From: CAG-826 sp964654155
Lineage (GTDB): Bacteria > Bacillota_I > Bacilli_A > RFN20 > CAG-826
Length of the DNA stretch: 7,972 nucleotides
Direction of reading: 5' to 3'
Assembly: GCA_964654155.1 (NCBI GenBank)
Contig: CAZZGL010000057.1
Span: forward strand, 1 to 7,972
Position 1 is the stretch's first letter. Every line of letters starts with the position of its first letter. Below are positions 1-5,234 of the stretch, in pieces. The notes under the pieces were generated by a model. That model was not told the DNA's origin. It saw only the letters and a program-made list of their open reading frames with translations, and did no database searches. The translations under genes and the position numbers were made by a program.

Positions 1-73
1 TTTTTTGATGTTTTTGCCTCTTTATTGTTGCATTTACTTTTTCAATTAACGGAAATATATCGATGACTTAATG

Positions 74-613
74 TTATAATGCTACAGAATTATCTAATTT
101 TTTGAATGGATTATTTTTATCGATATGATCATAATAGAGAACACCAATTAAATGATCGATTTCATGTTGCAAAACTATTGCATCATATCCTCTGGCAACA
201 ATTTCAATTTCATTATTTGAAAGTAAATCGAATGCTTTGATTCTAACTTTGTATGGTCGATAAACATATCCTTTAACATCATTATCGACACTTAGACAGC
301 CTTCACCGGATTGCAAATAGCACATTTTTACCGATGTAGATATTATTTTAGGGTTAACTAAAGCATATTGAACAATTTGTTCTCCATTATCATAGTAAAC
401 AACAAGCATTTGCTTTTGAATTCCTATTTGTGGAGCGGCAAGACCTACTCCAGAACGGATTCCATGTTTAGAAGCATAATTTTCGTCTTGACTTTTCTTT
501 AAATAATCAAGCATTTTAATAAGAATAGTTTTATCTTCATTAGATAATGGCAAATCAACTTTTTCACATCTTTTACGAATTGATTTATCTGTATCTTTTA
601 CGATTTTCAACAT
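74..613 (-). CDS. def: Peptide deformylase (type 2, Gram-positive form)
   Basis: This enzyme removes the formyl group from the initiator methionine of new proteins in the cytosol and uses a metal ion, usually iron. All three family motifs are visible in the 179-residue product: GVGLAAPQ at 55-62, EGCLS at 104-108 (metal ligand Cys106), and QHEIDH at 149-154 (ligands His150 and His154, catalytic Glu151). The stretch before motif I (about residues 42-54) is the longer form typical of Gram-positive type 2 enzymes. The ATG at 613 is chosen because a GAGGTG ribosome binding site lies 6 bases upstream and the product then starts where relatives do. The open frame extends 34 codons further upstream, but that part looks non-homologous. 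The gene is transcribed away from the sporulation genes. No clear terminator is seen in the 73 bases left downstream. Confidence 0.96.
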   Translation of the reverse strand: MLKIVKDTDKSIRKRCEKVDLPLSNEDKTILIKMLDYLKKSQDENYASKHGIRSGVGLAAPQIGIQKQMLVVYYDNGEQIVQYALVNPKIISTSVKMCYLQSGEGCLSVDNDVKGYVYRPYKVRIKAFDLLSNNEIEIVARGYDAIVLQHEIDHLIGVLYYDHIDKNNPFKKLDNSVAL

Positions 614-632
614 ATTAAACACCTCGATAATT

Positions 633-661
633 ATTCTAACATGTTTTAAACTTTGTATAAA
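633..661 (-). promoter_or_regulatory. Candidate promoter of def
   Basis: On the minus strand TAGAAT (633-638) is preceded by a TGn extended -10 element (639-641). A poor -35-like TTTATA lies 17 bases further upstream (656-661). Its position suits the 20-base leader before the def ribosome binding site. The -35 match is weak, so this is tentative. Confidence 0.35.
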
Positions 662-713
662 TGTTATTTTTCTGTTATTAAGTAAATATAGAGGTATTTT
701 TTTAAATGTAAGC

Positions 714-739
714 AAAAGGAGAGTAAATTAATACCCTCC
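714..739 (-). terminator. Terminator of the YjcZ-like gene, overlapping its stop codon
   Basis: Read on the minus strand, GGAGGGTA (732-739) pairs with TACTCTCC (718-725) through 8 base pairs with one G-U wobble, and is followed by four T. The TAA stop codon lies in the loop, so the hairpin begins inside the last codons. The short T run makes it a moderate terminator. Confidence 0.5.
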
Positions 740-901
740 ATAGTTTTCGTTATTACCGCATCTATTACAGCCAATAACAACAAGTAATATAAAGATGACT
801 AAGATAATTGCGAATACACCAAGTCCATTTCCGCCTTGAGTTGGGTAGTTATATCCATATTGACCGCCTGGATAAGCGTAGTTTTGACCATAGTAATACA
901 T
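728..901 (-). CDS. YjcZ-like sporulation microprotein, single membrane segment
   Basis: This 57-residue product starts with a Tyr/Gly/Gln/Asn-rich segment (1-28). It continues with one hydrophobic helix (about 28-44, VFAIILVIFILLVVIG) and ends in a Cys-containing polar tail (CNRC at 45-48). That layout is characteristic of the small YjcZ family, named as sporulation proteins in Bacillus, whose signature is a Gly/Tyr-rich head followed by FALIVVLFILLIIVG. Its biochemical role is unknown. The start is firm: an AAGGAGGT ribosome binding site lies 5 bases before the ATG at 901. A hairpin terminator overlaps the stop. A CATAnnnTA box 30 bases upstream is compatible with a mother-cell sporulation sigma factor. 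The match rests on overall pattern rather than alignment. Confidence 0.82.
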   Translation of the reverse strand: MYYYGQNYAYPGGQYGYNYPTQGGNGLGVFAIILVIFILLVVIGCNRCGNNENYGGY

Positions 902-922
902 AATTAACCTCCTTAACTATTT

Positions 923-931
923 TATTTTATG
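923..931 (-). promoter_or_regulatory. Candidate sporulation-type -10 box of the YjcZ-like gene
   Basis: CATAAAATA on the minus strand matches the CATAnnnTA -10 box used by sigma-E and sigma-K in Bacillus. It lies 30 bases before the start codon and leaves room for the ribosome binding site. No convincing -35 AC or ATA element sits at the right distance, and the genome is AT-rich, so confidence is low. Confidence 0.3.
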
Positions 932-985
932 AGTGATTGTTGAATTTGCTTACATTTTTAAGAAAACATTATCTTTTTTTCTAAG

Positions 986-1015
986 AATACTTTTTATTTT
1001 TTATCGCATATTCTA
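986..1015 (+). promoter_or_regulatory. Candidate sigma-E-like promoter of ylbDEF
   Basis: AATACT (986-991) and CATATTCTA (1007-1015) are 15 bases apart. They resemble the sigma-E pattern of an ATA-containing -35 and a CATAnnnT -10. The predicted start near 1021 gives a leader of only about 10 bases, so the GGTGAT ribosome binding site is almost at the 5' end. The same layout precedes ylbJ, which supports the call. Confidence 0.5.
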
Positions 1016-1030
1016 GTAGTGGTGATTATT

Positions 1031-1405
1031 ATGTCAAAATTGGATGAATTTAAAGAATTTGCTCATTCTTTACCTCATTTAAGAGAGCTTGTTAGAAAAG
1101 GAAAATACACATGGCAAGAATTATATGAAAGATATGATATCTATGGTCCACAAGATGATGTATTCATAGTTAAAGAAGAAGTAAAAGAAGAAAATAATGA
1201 ATCAAAAAAAGAAACAAAAGTAAAAAAGGAAGGTTTAGATTCTATTTTGGACGCTATAAGTGGATTTGATGTTGATAAAATAAGTGATGGATTAAATGGA
1301 ATGAAAAAAATATTAAATGTATTGAGCGAAGTAACAAGAACTGATGACACTCCTCCAATTTCTAAAAGAAAATCATCAAGACCATATCAAAGGAATGATG
1401 ACTAA
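1031..1405 (+). CDS. ylbD: YlbD-family putative spore coat protein
   Basis: The 124-residue product opens with the YlbD_coat signature: a helical segment ending HLRELVRKGKYTWQELYERY (16-35), then a charged linker rich in Lys and Glu (48-67). A second amphipathic segment spans 68-102, and a basic, polar tail follows. In B. subtilis YlbD is a putative coat protein; its exact function is unknown. The ATG at 1031 is preferred over the upstream GTG codons (1019, 1022) because GGTGAT lies 4 bases before it and family members start near the MSKLDEFKEF segment. It is the first gene of a compact ylbD-ylbE-ylbF unit and is probably read from a sigma-E-like promoter at 986-1015. The reduced, charged middle region is likely disordered. 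Confidence 0.88.
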   Translation: MSKLDEFKEFAHSLPHLRELVRKGKYTWQELYERYDIYGPQDDVFIVKEEVKEENNESKKETKVKKEGLDSILDAISGFDVDKISDGLNGMKKILNVLSEVTRTDDTPPISKRKSSRPYQRNDD

Positions 1406-1406
1406 A

Positions 1407-1616
1407 ATGCATACTTCAGTTATAATAGTGCTAGATAAAAACCCTGATTATTGGATTTTTATTCGAGAAAAGCCTTTTTGGCATCGTGAATTATCGTTTC
1501 ATCCAGAAAAAATAAAAGATTTTATTGATGATTATAAGTTAGTTCGCCGAAAAAGGGTAGTTGATCGCTTGGAAGATATTTCAATGATGATGACTTTGGC
1601 AAGGGAGTTAATGTAG
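1407..1616 (+). CDS. ylbE: YlbE-like protein
   Basis: The 69-residue product belongs to the YlbE family of small proteins of unknown function. The diagnostic part is NPDYWIFIREKPFWHREL (12-29), corresponding to the NHPDLRQFIREQPMWYRKL segment of B. subtilis YlbE. The C-terminus keeps the Met-rich end (MMM at 60-62). The ATG at 1407 is chosen because it sits one base after the ylbD stop and places the conserved NP at residues 12-13, as in B. subtilis. AAAGGA at 1389-1394 is the likely ribosome binding site, at a rather long spacing of 12 bases. Alternative starts at 1395 or 1398 would overlap ylbD, and 1344 is unlikely. Translational coupling to ylbD is probable. The TAG stop directly abuts the ylbF start. 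Confidence 0.85.
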   Translation: MHTSVIIVLDKNPDYWIFIREKPFWHRELSFHPEKIKDFIDDYKLVRRKRVVDRLEDISMMMTLARELM

Positions 1617-1982
1617 ATGGATAACATTATTTTAGAAAAAGTCTATAATTTGAAAGAGGTGCTCGATCGAGATCCTCGAGTTTTGGATTTGTTAATGAAA
1701 GAAAAAAATATGGAAGAAAATGAAGAAGTAATGGTTCTTTCATATCATTATAGTAGAGCTCAAGATGAATATAATGATGCATTAAAGCATTTTCAAGAAG
1801 ATAGTGATGAAATGCGAGTATATCAAAAAAGATTGTATGAAACTAAGCAGTGTTTAGAATCTCATTATTTAGTAAGAGAGTATTTAAATTCATATAAAGA
1901 AGTGCGATTGATATATAAAAAAATTGAAGATTTAATTATTGCGCCATTTTTTGATAAAAGTAAGTGTAAAAATATTTTATAA
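1617..1982 (+). CDS. ylbF: YlbF/YmcA-family protein (Y-complex subunit homologue)
   Basis: The 121-residue product is almost entirely helical and charged. It matches the YlbF/YmcA (Com_YlbF) fold in length, helix pattern and position after ylbE. In B. subtilis YlbF, YmcA and YaaT form an iron-sulfur-containing complex that directs RNase Y to selected transcripts and affects competence, biofilm formation and sporulation. Here only Cys79 and Cys117 are present, and the Cys/Gly-rich tail of B. subtilis YlbF is missing; the protein ends at about FFDKSKCKNIL. The start follows the ylbE stop without a gap, with AGGGAG 9 bases upstream. The gene ends at the terminator at 1985-2014. Family assignment leans partly on synteny, because sequence identity looks low. 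Confidence 0.8.
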   Translation: MDNIILEKVYNLKEVLDRDPRVLDLLMKEKNMEENEEVMVLSYHYSRAQDEYNDALKHFQEDSDEMRVYQKRLYETKQCLESHYLVREYLNSYKEVRLIYKKIEDLIIAPFFDKSKCKNIL

Positions 1983-1984
1983 AG

Positions 1985-2014
1985 AAAAAAAGTAGCGGAT
2001 TCACTACTTTTTTT
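1985..2014 (+). terminator. Terminator of the ylbDEF unit
   Basis: A7-GTAG (1985-1995) pairs with CTAC-T7 (2004-2014) around an 8-base loop, giving an 11-bp stem that ends in a T run. It begins two bases after the ylbF stop codon. The flanking A and T runs could let it act in both directions, but no gene ends here on the minus strand. Confidence 0.85.
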
Positions 2015-2068
2015 CATAGGGAGGAACAGGGCACTATTTAAGTGCAATATTAGTTTGTTCAATAATTT

Positions 2069-2096
2069 TTGATTTTATTCATATTTAAGGTATAAT
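2069..2096 (+). promoter_or_regulatory. Vegetative promoter of rsmD-coaD
   Basis: TTGATT (2069-2074) and a perfect TATAAT (2091-2096) are 16 bases apart. The predicted start near 2103 lies right at the AGGAGG ribosome binding site (2104-2109), so the leader is about 10 bases long. Confidence 0.7.
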
Positions 2097-2113
2097 AATT
2101 GCTAGGAGGTTTT

Positions 2114-2662
2114 ATGAGAATTGTCGGTGGTAAATATAAAAGAAGATTAATTGATTATCCTAGTGATTATGAAAAAAACTATGAAACAAGACCAACTAAA
2201 GATCGTGTTAGAGAAGCAATTTTTAGTGCTTTAAATAACTATACAGAAGGTAGTTATGTTTTAGATTTATTTGCGGGCTCAGGAGCTTTGGGGATGGAAG
2301 CATTATCAAGAAATGCATCGTATTGTGATTTTGTAGATATAAGAAAAGATGCATTTTTGGTAATTAATAATAATTTAAAATCATTAGGAATTACAAATGC
2401 TAAAGTTTATTTGTTCGATTATAAAAAAGCTTTAGACTCTTTTAAAGAAAATGAAAAGAAATATTCTCTTATTTTATTAGACCCTCCTTATAAAATGGAC
2501 ATTTATCAAGAAGTTGTTGATTACTTAATTGACAATAATATGTTAACTGAAGATGCGGTTATTGTTACTGAAAGTGATCATCAATTGGATTTAAAAATCG
2601 AATGTAAAGAGATAAGATATTATAAATATGGTTTTATTCATGTTAGTATTATTAAGAGGTAA
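2114..2662 (+). CDS. rsmD: 16S rRNA (guanine-966-N2)-methyltransferase RsmD (YlbH)
   Basis: The 182-residue enzyme transfers a methyl group from S-adenosylmethionine to N2 of G966 (E. coli numbering) of 16S rRNA during small-subunit assembly. The N-terminus MRIVGGKYKRR and the ETRPTKDRVREAIFSAL segment (24-40) are typical of RsmD. The SAM-binding motif VLDLFAGSGALG spans 49-60, and the catalytic DPPY motif is at 123-126. Length agrees with the family. The ATG at 2114 is used, with AGGAGG 4 bases upstream; a TTG at 2099 is also open but lies before the ribosome binding site. coaD follows after 8 bases, an arrangement conserved across Firmicutes (ylbH-ylbI), so the two are one operon. Confidence 0.96.
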   Translation: MRIVGGKYKRRLIDYPSDYEKNYETRPTKDRVREAIFSALNNYTEGSYVLDLFAGSGALGMEALSRNASYCDFVDIRKDAFLVINNNLKSLGITNAKVYLFDYKKALDSFKENEKKYSLILLDPPYKMDIYQEVVDYLIDNNMLTEDAVIVTESDHQLDLKIECKEIRYYKYGFIHVSIIKR

Positions 2663-2670
2663 GAAAGATT

Positions 2671-3150
2671 ATGAAAATTGCAGTTTATCCAGGAAGCTTT
2701 GATCCTATTACAAATGGACACTTAGATATTATTGAACGCGCTGCATCAATATTTGATAAATTGATTGTAGTTGTTGCTTATAACTCTAATAAGCAATCAA
2801 CATTTAATATTGATGAACGCGTTAAAATGATTGAAGAAGCGGTCTCTCATTTATATAATGTTGAAGTTGATAAAACAACCGGCTTGACTGTTGAGTATGC
2901 TTTATCTAAAGGAGCATGTACTTTAGTTAGAGGGTTACGCGCAGTTACTGATTATGAATTAGAATTTCAAATGAATGCAGCAAATACATTTATTAATTCA
3001 AAAATAGAATCCATGTATCTAATGTCAAGACAAGAATATACATTTATTTCATCTTCTATTATTAAGGAACTATATTCTCATGGAGTGGATATATCAAGTC
3101 TAGTTCCATCTTCGGTTTTAAAGTATTTTAAAAATAGAGAGAACCAATAA
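2671..3150 (+). CDS. coaD: Pantetheine-phosphate adenylyltransferase
   Basis: CoaD catalyses the penultimate step of coenzyme A synthesis: ATP plus 4'-phosphopantetheine gives dephospho-CoA and pyrophosphate. The 159-residue product has the nucleotidyltransferase signature GSFDPITNGH (8-17), with the TxGH-type motif TNGH at 14-17. RGLR is at 87-90 and YTFISSSIIKE at 123-133, containing the ISSSxxKE motif. Length is normal. It is the second gene of the rsmD operon; an AAGAGG about 11 bases before the ATG is the likely ribosome binding site. Its last 33 bases overlap the end of ylbJ on the other strand. Its terminator at 3163-3190 lies within the ylbJ coding sequence. Confidence 0.97.
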   Translation: MKIAVYPGSFDPITNGHLDIIERAASIFDKLIVVVAYNSNKQSTFNIDERVKMIEEAVSHLYNVEVDKTTGLTVEYALSKGACTLVRGLRAVTDYELEFQMNAANTFINSKIESMYLMSRQEYTFISSSIIKELYSHGVDISSLVPSSVLKYFKNRENQ

Positions 3151-3999
3151 TAAAATGATGTTGATTTCTAGAAATAGAAATCTTTTTTTTATGATTTTAT
3201 TAACTAAAATATTAGGACATAAAATTGATATTTGACTATAAACGGATAAGGAAGAAAAAGTTAATATAAGAATTAATATTATAAAAGAAGTAGAGGAAAT
3301 ACTATTGATGATATACATAGAAGAAGTAGTGAATTCAAAAAGTCCTATAAGGTAGTGGGCTATAGAATCATGAAAAAACATTTCAAAAAAAGGAAGAGGC
3401 AAAGAAAAAAGTAGTATGGTACCGATTAATAAAAGTAGTGTTTTAGCGGTATCATATATTGAAACTTGGATTATATTTTCTTTTACTTTAGTAAAAATTA
3501 TATCATTAATATTTTTATTTTCATTTTTAAGTTTAATTAGATAATAAATTAGCGGTGGAATATATAAAAGTGTTAGTAAGATTATTTTTTTAATATTATT
3601 AAGTTTAGGTAAGATTAATCCAAATATAAAAGGAAATGAAGGAATAGTAAAACAGGATAAAATTACTTCGCCTTCTTTTTTTGATAAAAGATTTTTATTA
3701 ATGGAATCATTAACATAATTTGCAAGAGTGGGAGTTCCGCTTATAAGACCTAAAAGAACGATTAAATGGCGATATATTATATGAGGGTGTTTTGCTTTTT
3801 TGGTAAGTAAATTATAAGCGGTTTCTAAACCACCAGAATTTATGAATAAGTAATCTAATAAAATCGATGGCGCGAGTGAAGGCAAAAGAGAATAAGAAAA
3901 AGTCGTAAAAACATCTTTTGATAAAAGCGTTATAACTTTTGAAGATGACATTACGACTAATAATATAGCTAAAAATAAGTAAGGCAGATATTTTTTCAC
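3118..3999 (-). CDS. ylbJ: YlbJ/SpoVV-like sporulation membrane protein
   Basis: The product is a 293-residue polytopic membrane protein with about 7-8 hydrophobic segments. The diagnostic part is the Gate-type block at about 84-130 (GLISGTPTLANYV, then LLSKKEGEVILSCF and SFPFIFGLI). It corresponds to the SGYPAGAKL / EAERLVSFTN / PLFIFGAV signature of YlbJ. In B. subtilis this protein, renamed SpoVV, is made in the mother cell under sigma-E and moves dipicolinic acid across the outer forespore membrane. It is shorter than the roughly 400-residue Bacillus protein and quite diverged, so the specific substrate is an inference. The GTG at 3999 is preferred: GGTGAT lies just upstream, in the same layout as ylbD. 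Its position next to coaD matches Bacillus. Its 3' end overlaps coaD by 33 bases. Confidence 0.82.
   Translation of the reverse strand: MKKYLPYLFLAILLVVMSSSKVITLLSKDVFTTFSYSLLPSLAPSILLDYLFINSGGLETAYNLLTKKAKHPHIIYRHLIVLLGLISGTPTLANYVNDSINKNLLSKKEGEVILSCFTIPSFPFIFGLILPKLNNIKKIILLTLLYIPPLIYYLIKLKNENKNINDIIFTKVKENIIQVSIYDTAKTLLLLIGTILLFSLPLPFFEMFFHDSIAHYLIGLFEFTTSSMYIINSISSTSFIILILILTFSSLSVYSQISILCPNILVNKIIKKRFLFLEINIILLLVLSIFKIL
3163..3190 (+). terminator. Terminator of rsmD-coaD, inside the ylbJ coding region
   Basis: GATTTCT (3163-3169) and AGAAATC (3176-3182) form a perfect 7-bp stem with a 6-base loop, followed by eight T (3183-3190). It starts 12 bases after the coaD stop codon. On the minus strand the same bases encode part of the YlbJ C-terminal region, and the T run would precede the hairpin, so it should act only for coaD. 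Confidence 0.75.
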
Positions 4000-4014
4000 G
4001 ATAATCACCAATAA

Positions 4015-4041
4015 ATTATATGGTGATTTATTCTCATTTAT
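4015..4041 (-). promoter_or_regulatory. Candidate sigma-E-like promoter of ylbJ
   Basis: On the minus strand ATAAAT (4036-4041) and CATATAAT (4015-4022) are 13 bases apart, close to the sigma-E consensus. The -35 part overlaps the pgeF stop codon. The start would fall near 4008, at the edge of the GGTGAT ribosome binding site (4004-4009). This would allow ylbJ to be induced in the mother cell independently of pgeF. Confidence 0.5.
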
Positions 4042-4805
4042 TGACGCATTATTATACTTAAGTGTCGGCCGGTGACTTTATCGCGTCGATAAGAGAAAAA
4101 TAAGTCTTTATTTTCATATGTACATCCATCATATACTGATATATTGTTTGAAGGAATTCCGGCTTCTCGGGCTTGCAGATAGTTAATTAATGGTAAATCC
4201 ATAAATGTGACCCCATTTGTGGCTTTAAAAGCAAATAAATATTTCTCTCCATATTTTTTTATTATTTCTTTTCCGTTCATAGTTACTATATTATGAGAAA
4301 AGGTACAACTTGGTCCAATATGTACGAGTAAATCTTCAGGATTAATTTCTTCATTGTTAATGATAGTTAAAAGAGATTTTAAAACGATCTCTTTAAATGT
4401 TCCTTTTTCTCCAGCATGGATAATTCCTACTAAAGTACCATCTTTACTAGATATAAAAACAGGAACACAATCTGCATGAAAAATACCAAGTGCAACTCCT
4501 TTTGATGTAGTATATAAAGCATCTGCTTTTACACCGCTTTCAAATGAATCTTTACCACAACCTTTAAAACTTTCATCGATCTTTATAATAACATCGCTAT
4601 GACTTTGAAAAGTGGTTATTAACGAATCTTCATCAATATTTAAATCATTGCATAATTCTTGTCTGTTTGATTTTACAGCTTCATAATTGTCGCCAACTTG
4701 ATACGCTAAATTAAAAGAATCATAAGGAGCTGAGGAGTGACCATTTTTTCGTGTAGTTGTTAAAGCAATAACTCCAGGTATTTTATTCCATTTAATATAA
4801 AACAT
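4038..4805 (-). CDS. pgeF: PgeF/YlmD/YfiH-family multi-copper-oxidase-like (laccase domain) protein
   Basis: The 255-residue product covers the whole YfiH/YlmD domain. Members have been reported as purine nucleoside phosphorylase/adenosine deaminase enzymes and, in E. coli (PgeF), as a cytosolic editor of mis-made peptidoglycan precursors. The metal triad is present: His69 (QSHSD), Cys113 (FHADC) and His130 (HAG). GPSC is at 164-167, and the C-terminal SYRRDKVTGRHLS runs from 238 to 250. The usual HAGWKGT segment reads HAGEKGT (130-136), an uncommon Trp-to-Glu change. The ATG at 4805 has AAGGA about 7 bases upstream. ylbJ follows after 38 bases on the same strand with no terminator between, so read-through is likely. 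The specific reaction cannot be decided from sequence. Confidence 0.92.
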   Translation of the reverse strand: MFYIKWNKIPGVIALTTTRKNGHSSAPYDSFNLAYQVGDNYEAVKSNRQELCNDLNIDEDSLITTFQSHSDVIIKIDESFKGCGKDSFESGVKADALYTTSKGVALGIFHADCVPVFISSKDGTLVGIIHAGEKGTFKEIVLKSLLTIINNEEINPEDLLVHIGPSCTFSHNIVTMNGKEIIKKYGEKYLFAFKATNGVTFMDLPLINYLQAREAGIPSNNISVYDGCTYENKDLFFSYRRDKVTGRHLSIIMRQ

Positions 4806-4830
4806 AATTAATTCCTTCTTTCTAAGTATT

Positions 4831-4859
4831 ATTTTATGTAAAAAAAATATGAATGTAAA
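4831..4859 (-). promoter_or_regulatory. Candidate vegetative promoter of pgeF
   Basis: On the minus strand TTTACA (4854-4859) and TAAAAT (4831-4836) are 17 bases apart, with a run of eight T in the spacer. The predicted start near 4824 leaves a leader of about 20 bases containing the ribosome binding site. Confidence 0.55.
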
Positions 4860-4901
4860 GAATTCAAATTATATAGAATAGTTGCATTTTGATTTTAAAT
4901 T

Positions 4902-4910
4902 CATAATCTA
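4902..4910 (+). promoter_or_regulatory. Candidate sporulation-type -10 box of the CotD-like gene
   Basis: CATAATCTA fits the CATAnnnTA -10 box of sigma-E/sigma-K, 32 bases before the start codon and 10 bases before the ribosome binding site. No good -35 element is seen at the expected distance, so only the -10 match and the coat-gene context support it. Confidence 0.4.
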
Positions 4911-4933
4911 TAGAGTAAGCAAGGAGGGATTTT

Positions 4934-5158
4934 ATGCACTGTCGGTGTACACCACAATGTCCATGTAAATATGATCCGGTAGTTTTGCCAGTTCGCGAAC
5001 GAGTGTGTGATCGTTATTATCCAGTTGAACAACCTGTAATTTGTCCAGTTAATACACGTATAGTCAATCATTTTGTACCGCGTCCTGTCTACTATCCAAC
5101 TTATACTACTACAGAGGAAAATATTTGCGAAGGAAACGCAAGACCTTTTACAAGATAA
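4934..5158 (+). CDS. cotD: CotD-like spore coat protein
   Basis: The 74-residue product is rich in Pro, Tyr, Val and Cys, with seven Cys: 3, 5, 9, 11, 25, 37 and 65. The central block PVICPVNTRIVNHFVPRPVYYP (34-55) resembles the vihPvht..vNhh..h..yfP core of the CotD inner-coat family. B. subtilis CotD is His-rich, while this protein has only two His and more Cys, so it is a diverged member probably cross-linked by disulfides. The start is firm: AAGGAGGGA (4921-4929) lies 4 bases before the ATG. The gene stands alone between the divergent pgeF and a bidirectional terminator. A sporulation-type -10 box lies upstream. The symbol reflects family membership, not proven orthology. Confidence 0.72.
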   Translation: MHCRCTPQCPCKYDPVVLPVRERVCDRYYPVEQPVICPVNTRIVNHFVPRPVYYPTYTTTEENICEGNARPFTR

Positions 5159-5177
5159 GTTAATACTTTTACATAAT

Positions 5178-5222
5178 AAAAAAAGCTATATTGAAACAAA
5201 TTCGTTTCATTATAGCCTTTTT
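5178..5222. terminator. Bidirectional terminator between cotD-like and thioredoxin-like genes
   Basis: A long hairpin has arms AAAAAAAGCTATA...GAAAC and GTTTC...TATAGCCTTTTTT, with a small loop near 5198-5203 and flanking A and T runs. It lies 20 bases after the cotD-like stop and about 12 bases beyond the stop of the minus-strand gene, so it can serve both. Confidence 0.88.
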
Positions 5223-5234
5223 GCTGTCTTATTC

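Noticed and set aside
1..73. Terminator or gene downstream of def
   Set aside because: The T-rich stretch at the edge shows no hairpin in either direction and no open frame of note.
614..715. 34-codon N-terminal extension of peptide deformylase
   Set aside because: The deformylase family starts near MLKIVKD. A good ribosome binding site precedes that ATG, and the extension covers the likely promoter region.
1141..1350. Minus-strand open frame of 69 codons inside ylbD
   Set aside because: It is antisense to a well-supported gene, has low-complexity Ser/Phe composition mirroring the Lys/Glu-rich region, and lacks a ribosome binding site.
1344..1406. Longer ylbE starting within ylbD
   Set aside because: The extra residues have no counterpart in YlbE. 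The ATG at 1407 aligns with the B. subtilis start and lies right after the ylbD stop.
1865..2062. Minus-strand open frame of 65 codons over the ylbF end and its terminator
   Set aside because: It runs through the terminator hairpin and the ylbF coding sequence and resembles no known protein.
2016..2113. A small gene or ylbG remnant between ylbF and rsmD
   Set aside because: There is an orphan GGGAGGA and a 5-bp hairpin, but no start codon with a usable frame and no recognisable YlbG residues.
4806..4933. Additional small gene between pgeF and the CotD-like gene
   Set aside because: Only promoter-like elements for the two divergent genes are visible; there is no frame with a ribosome binding site.
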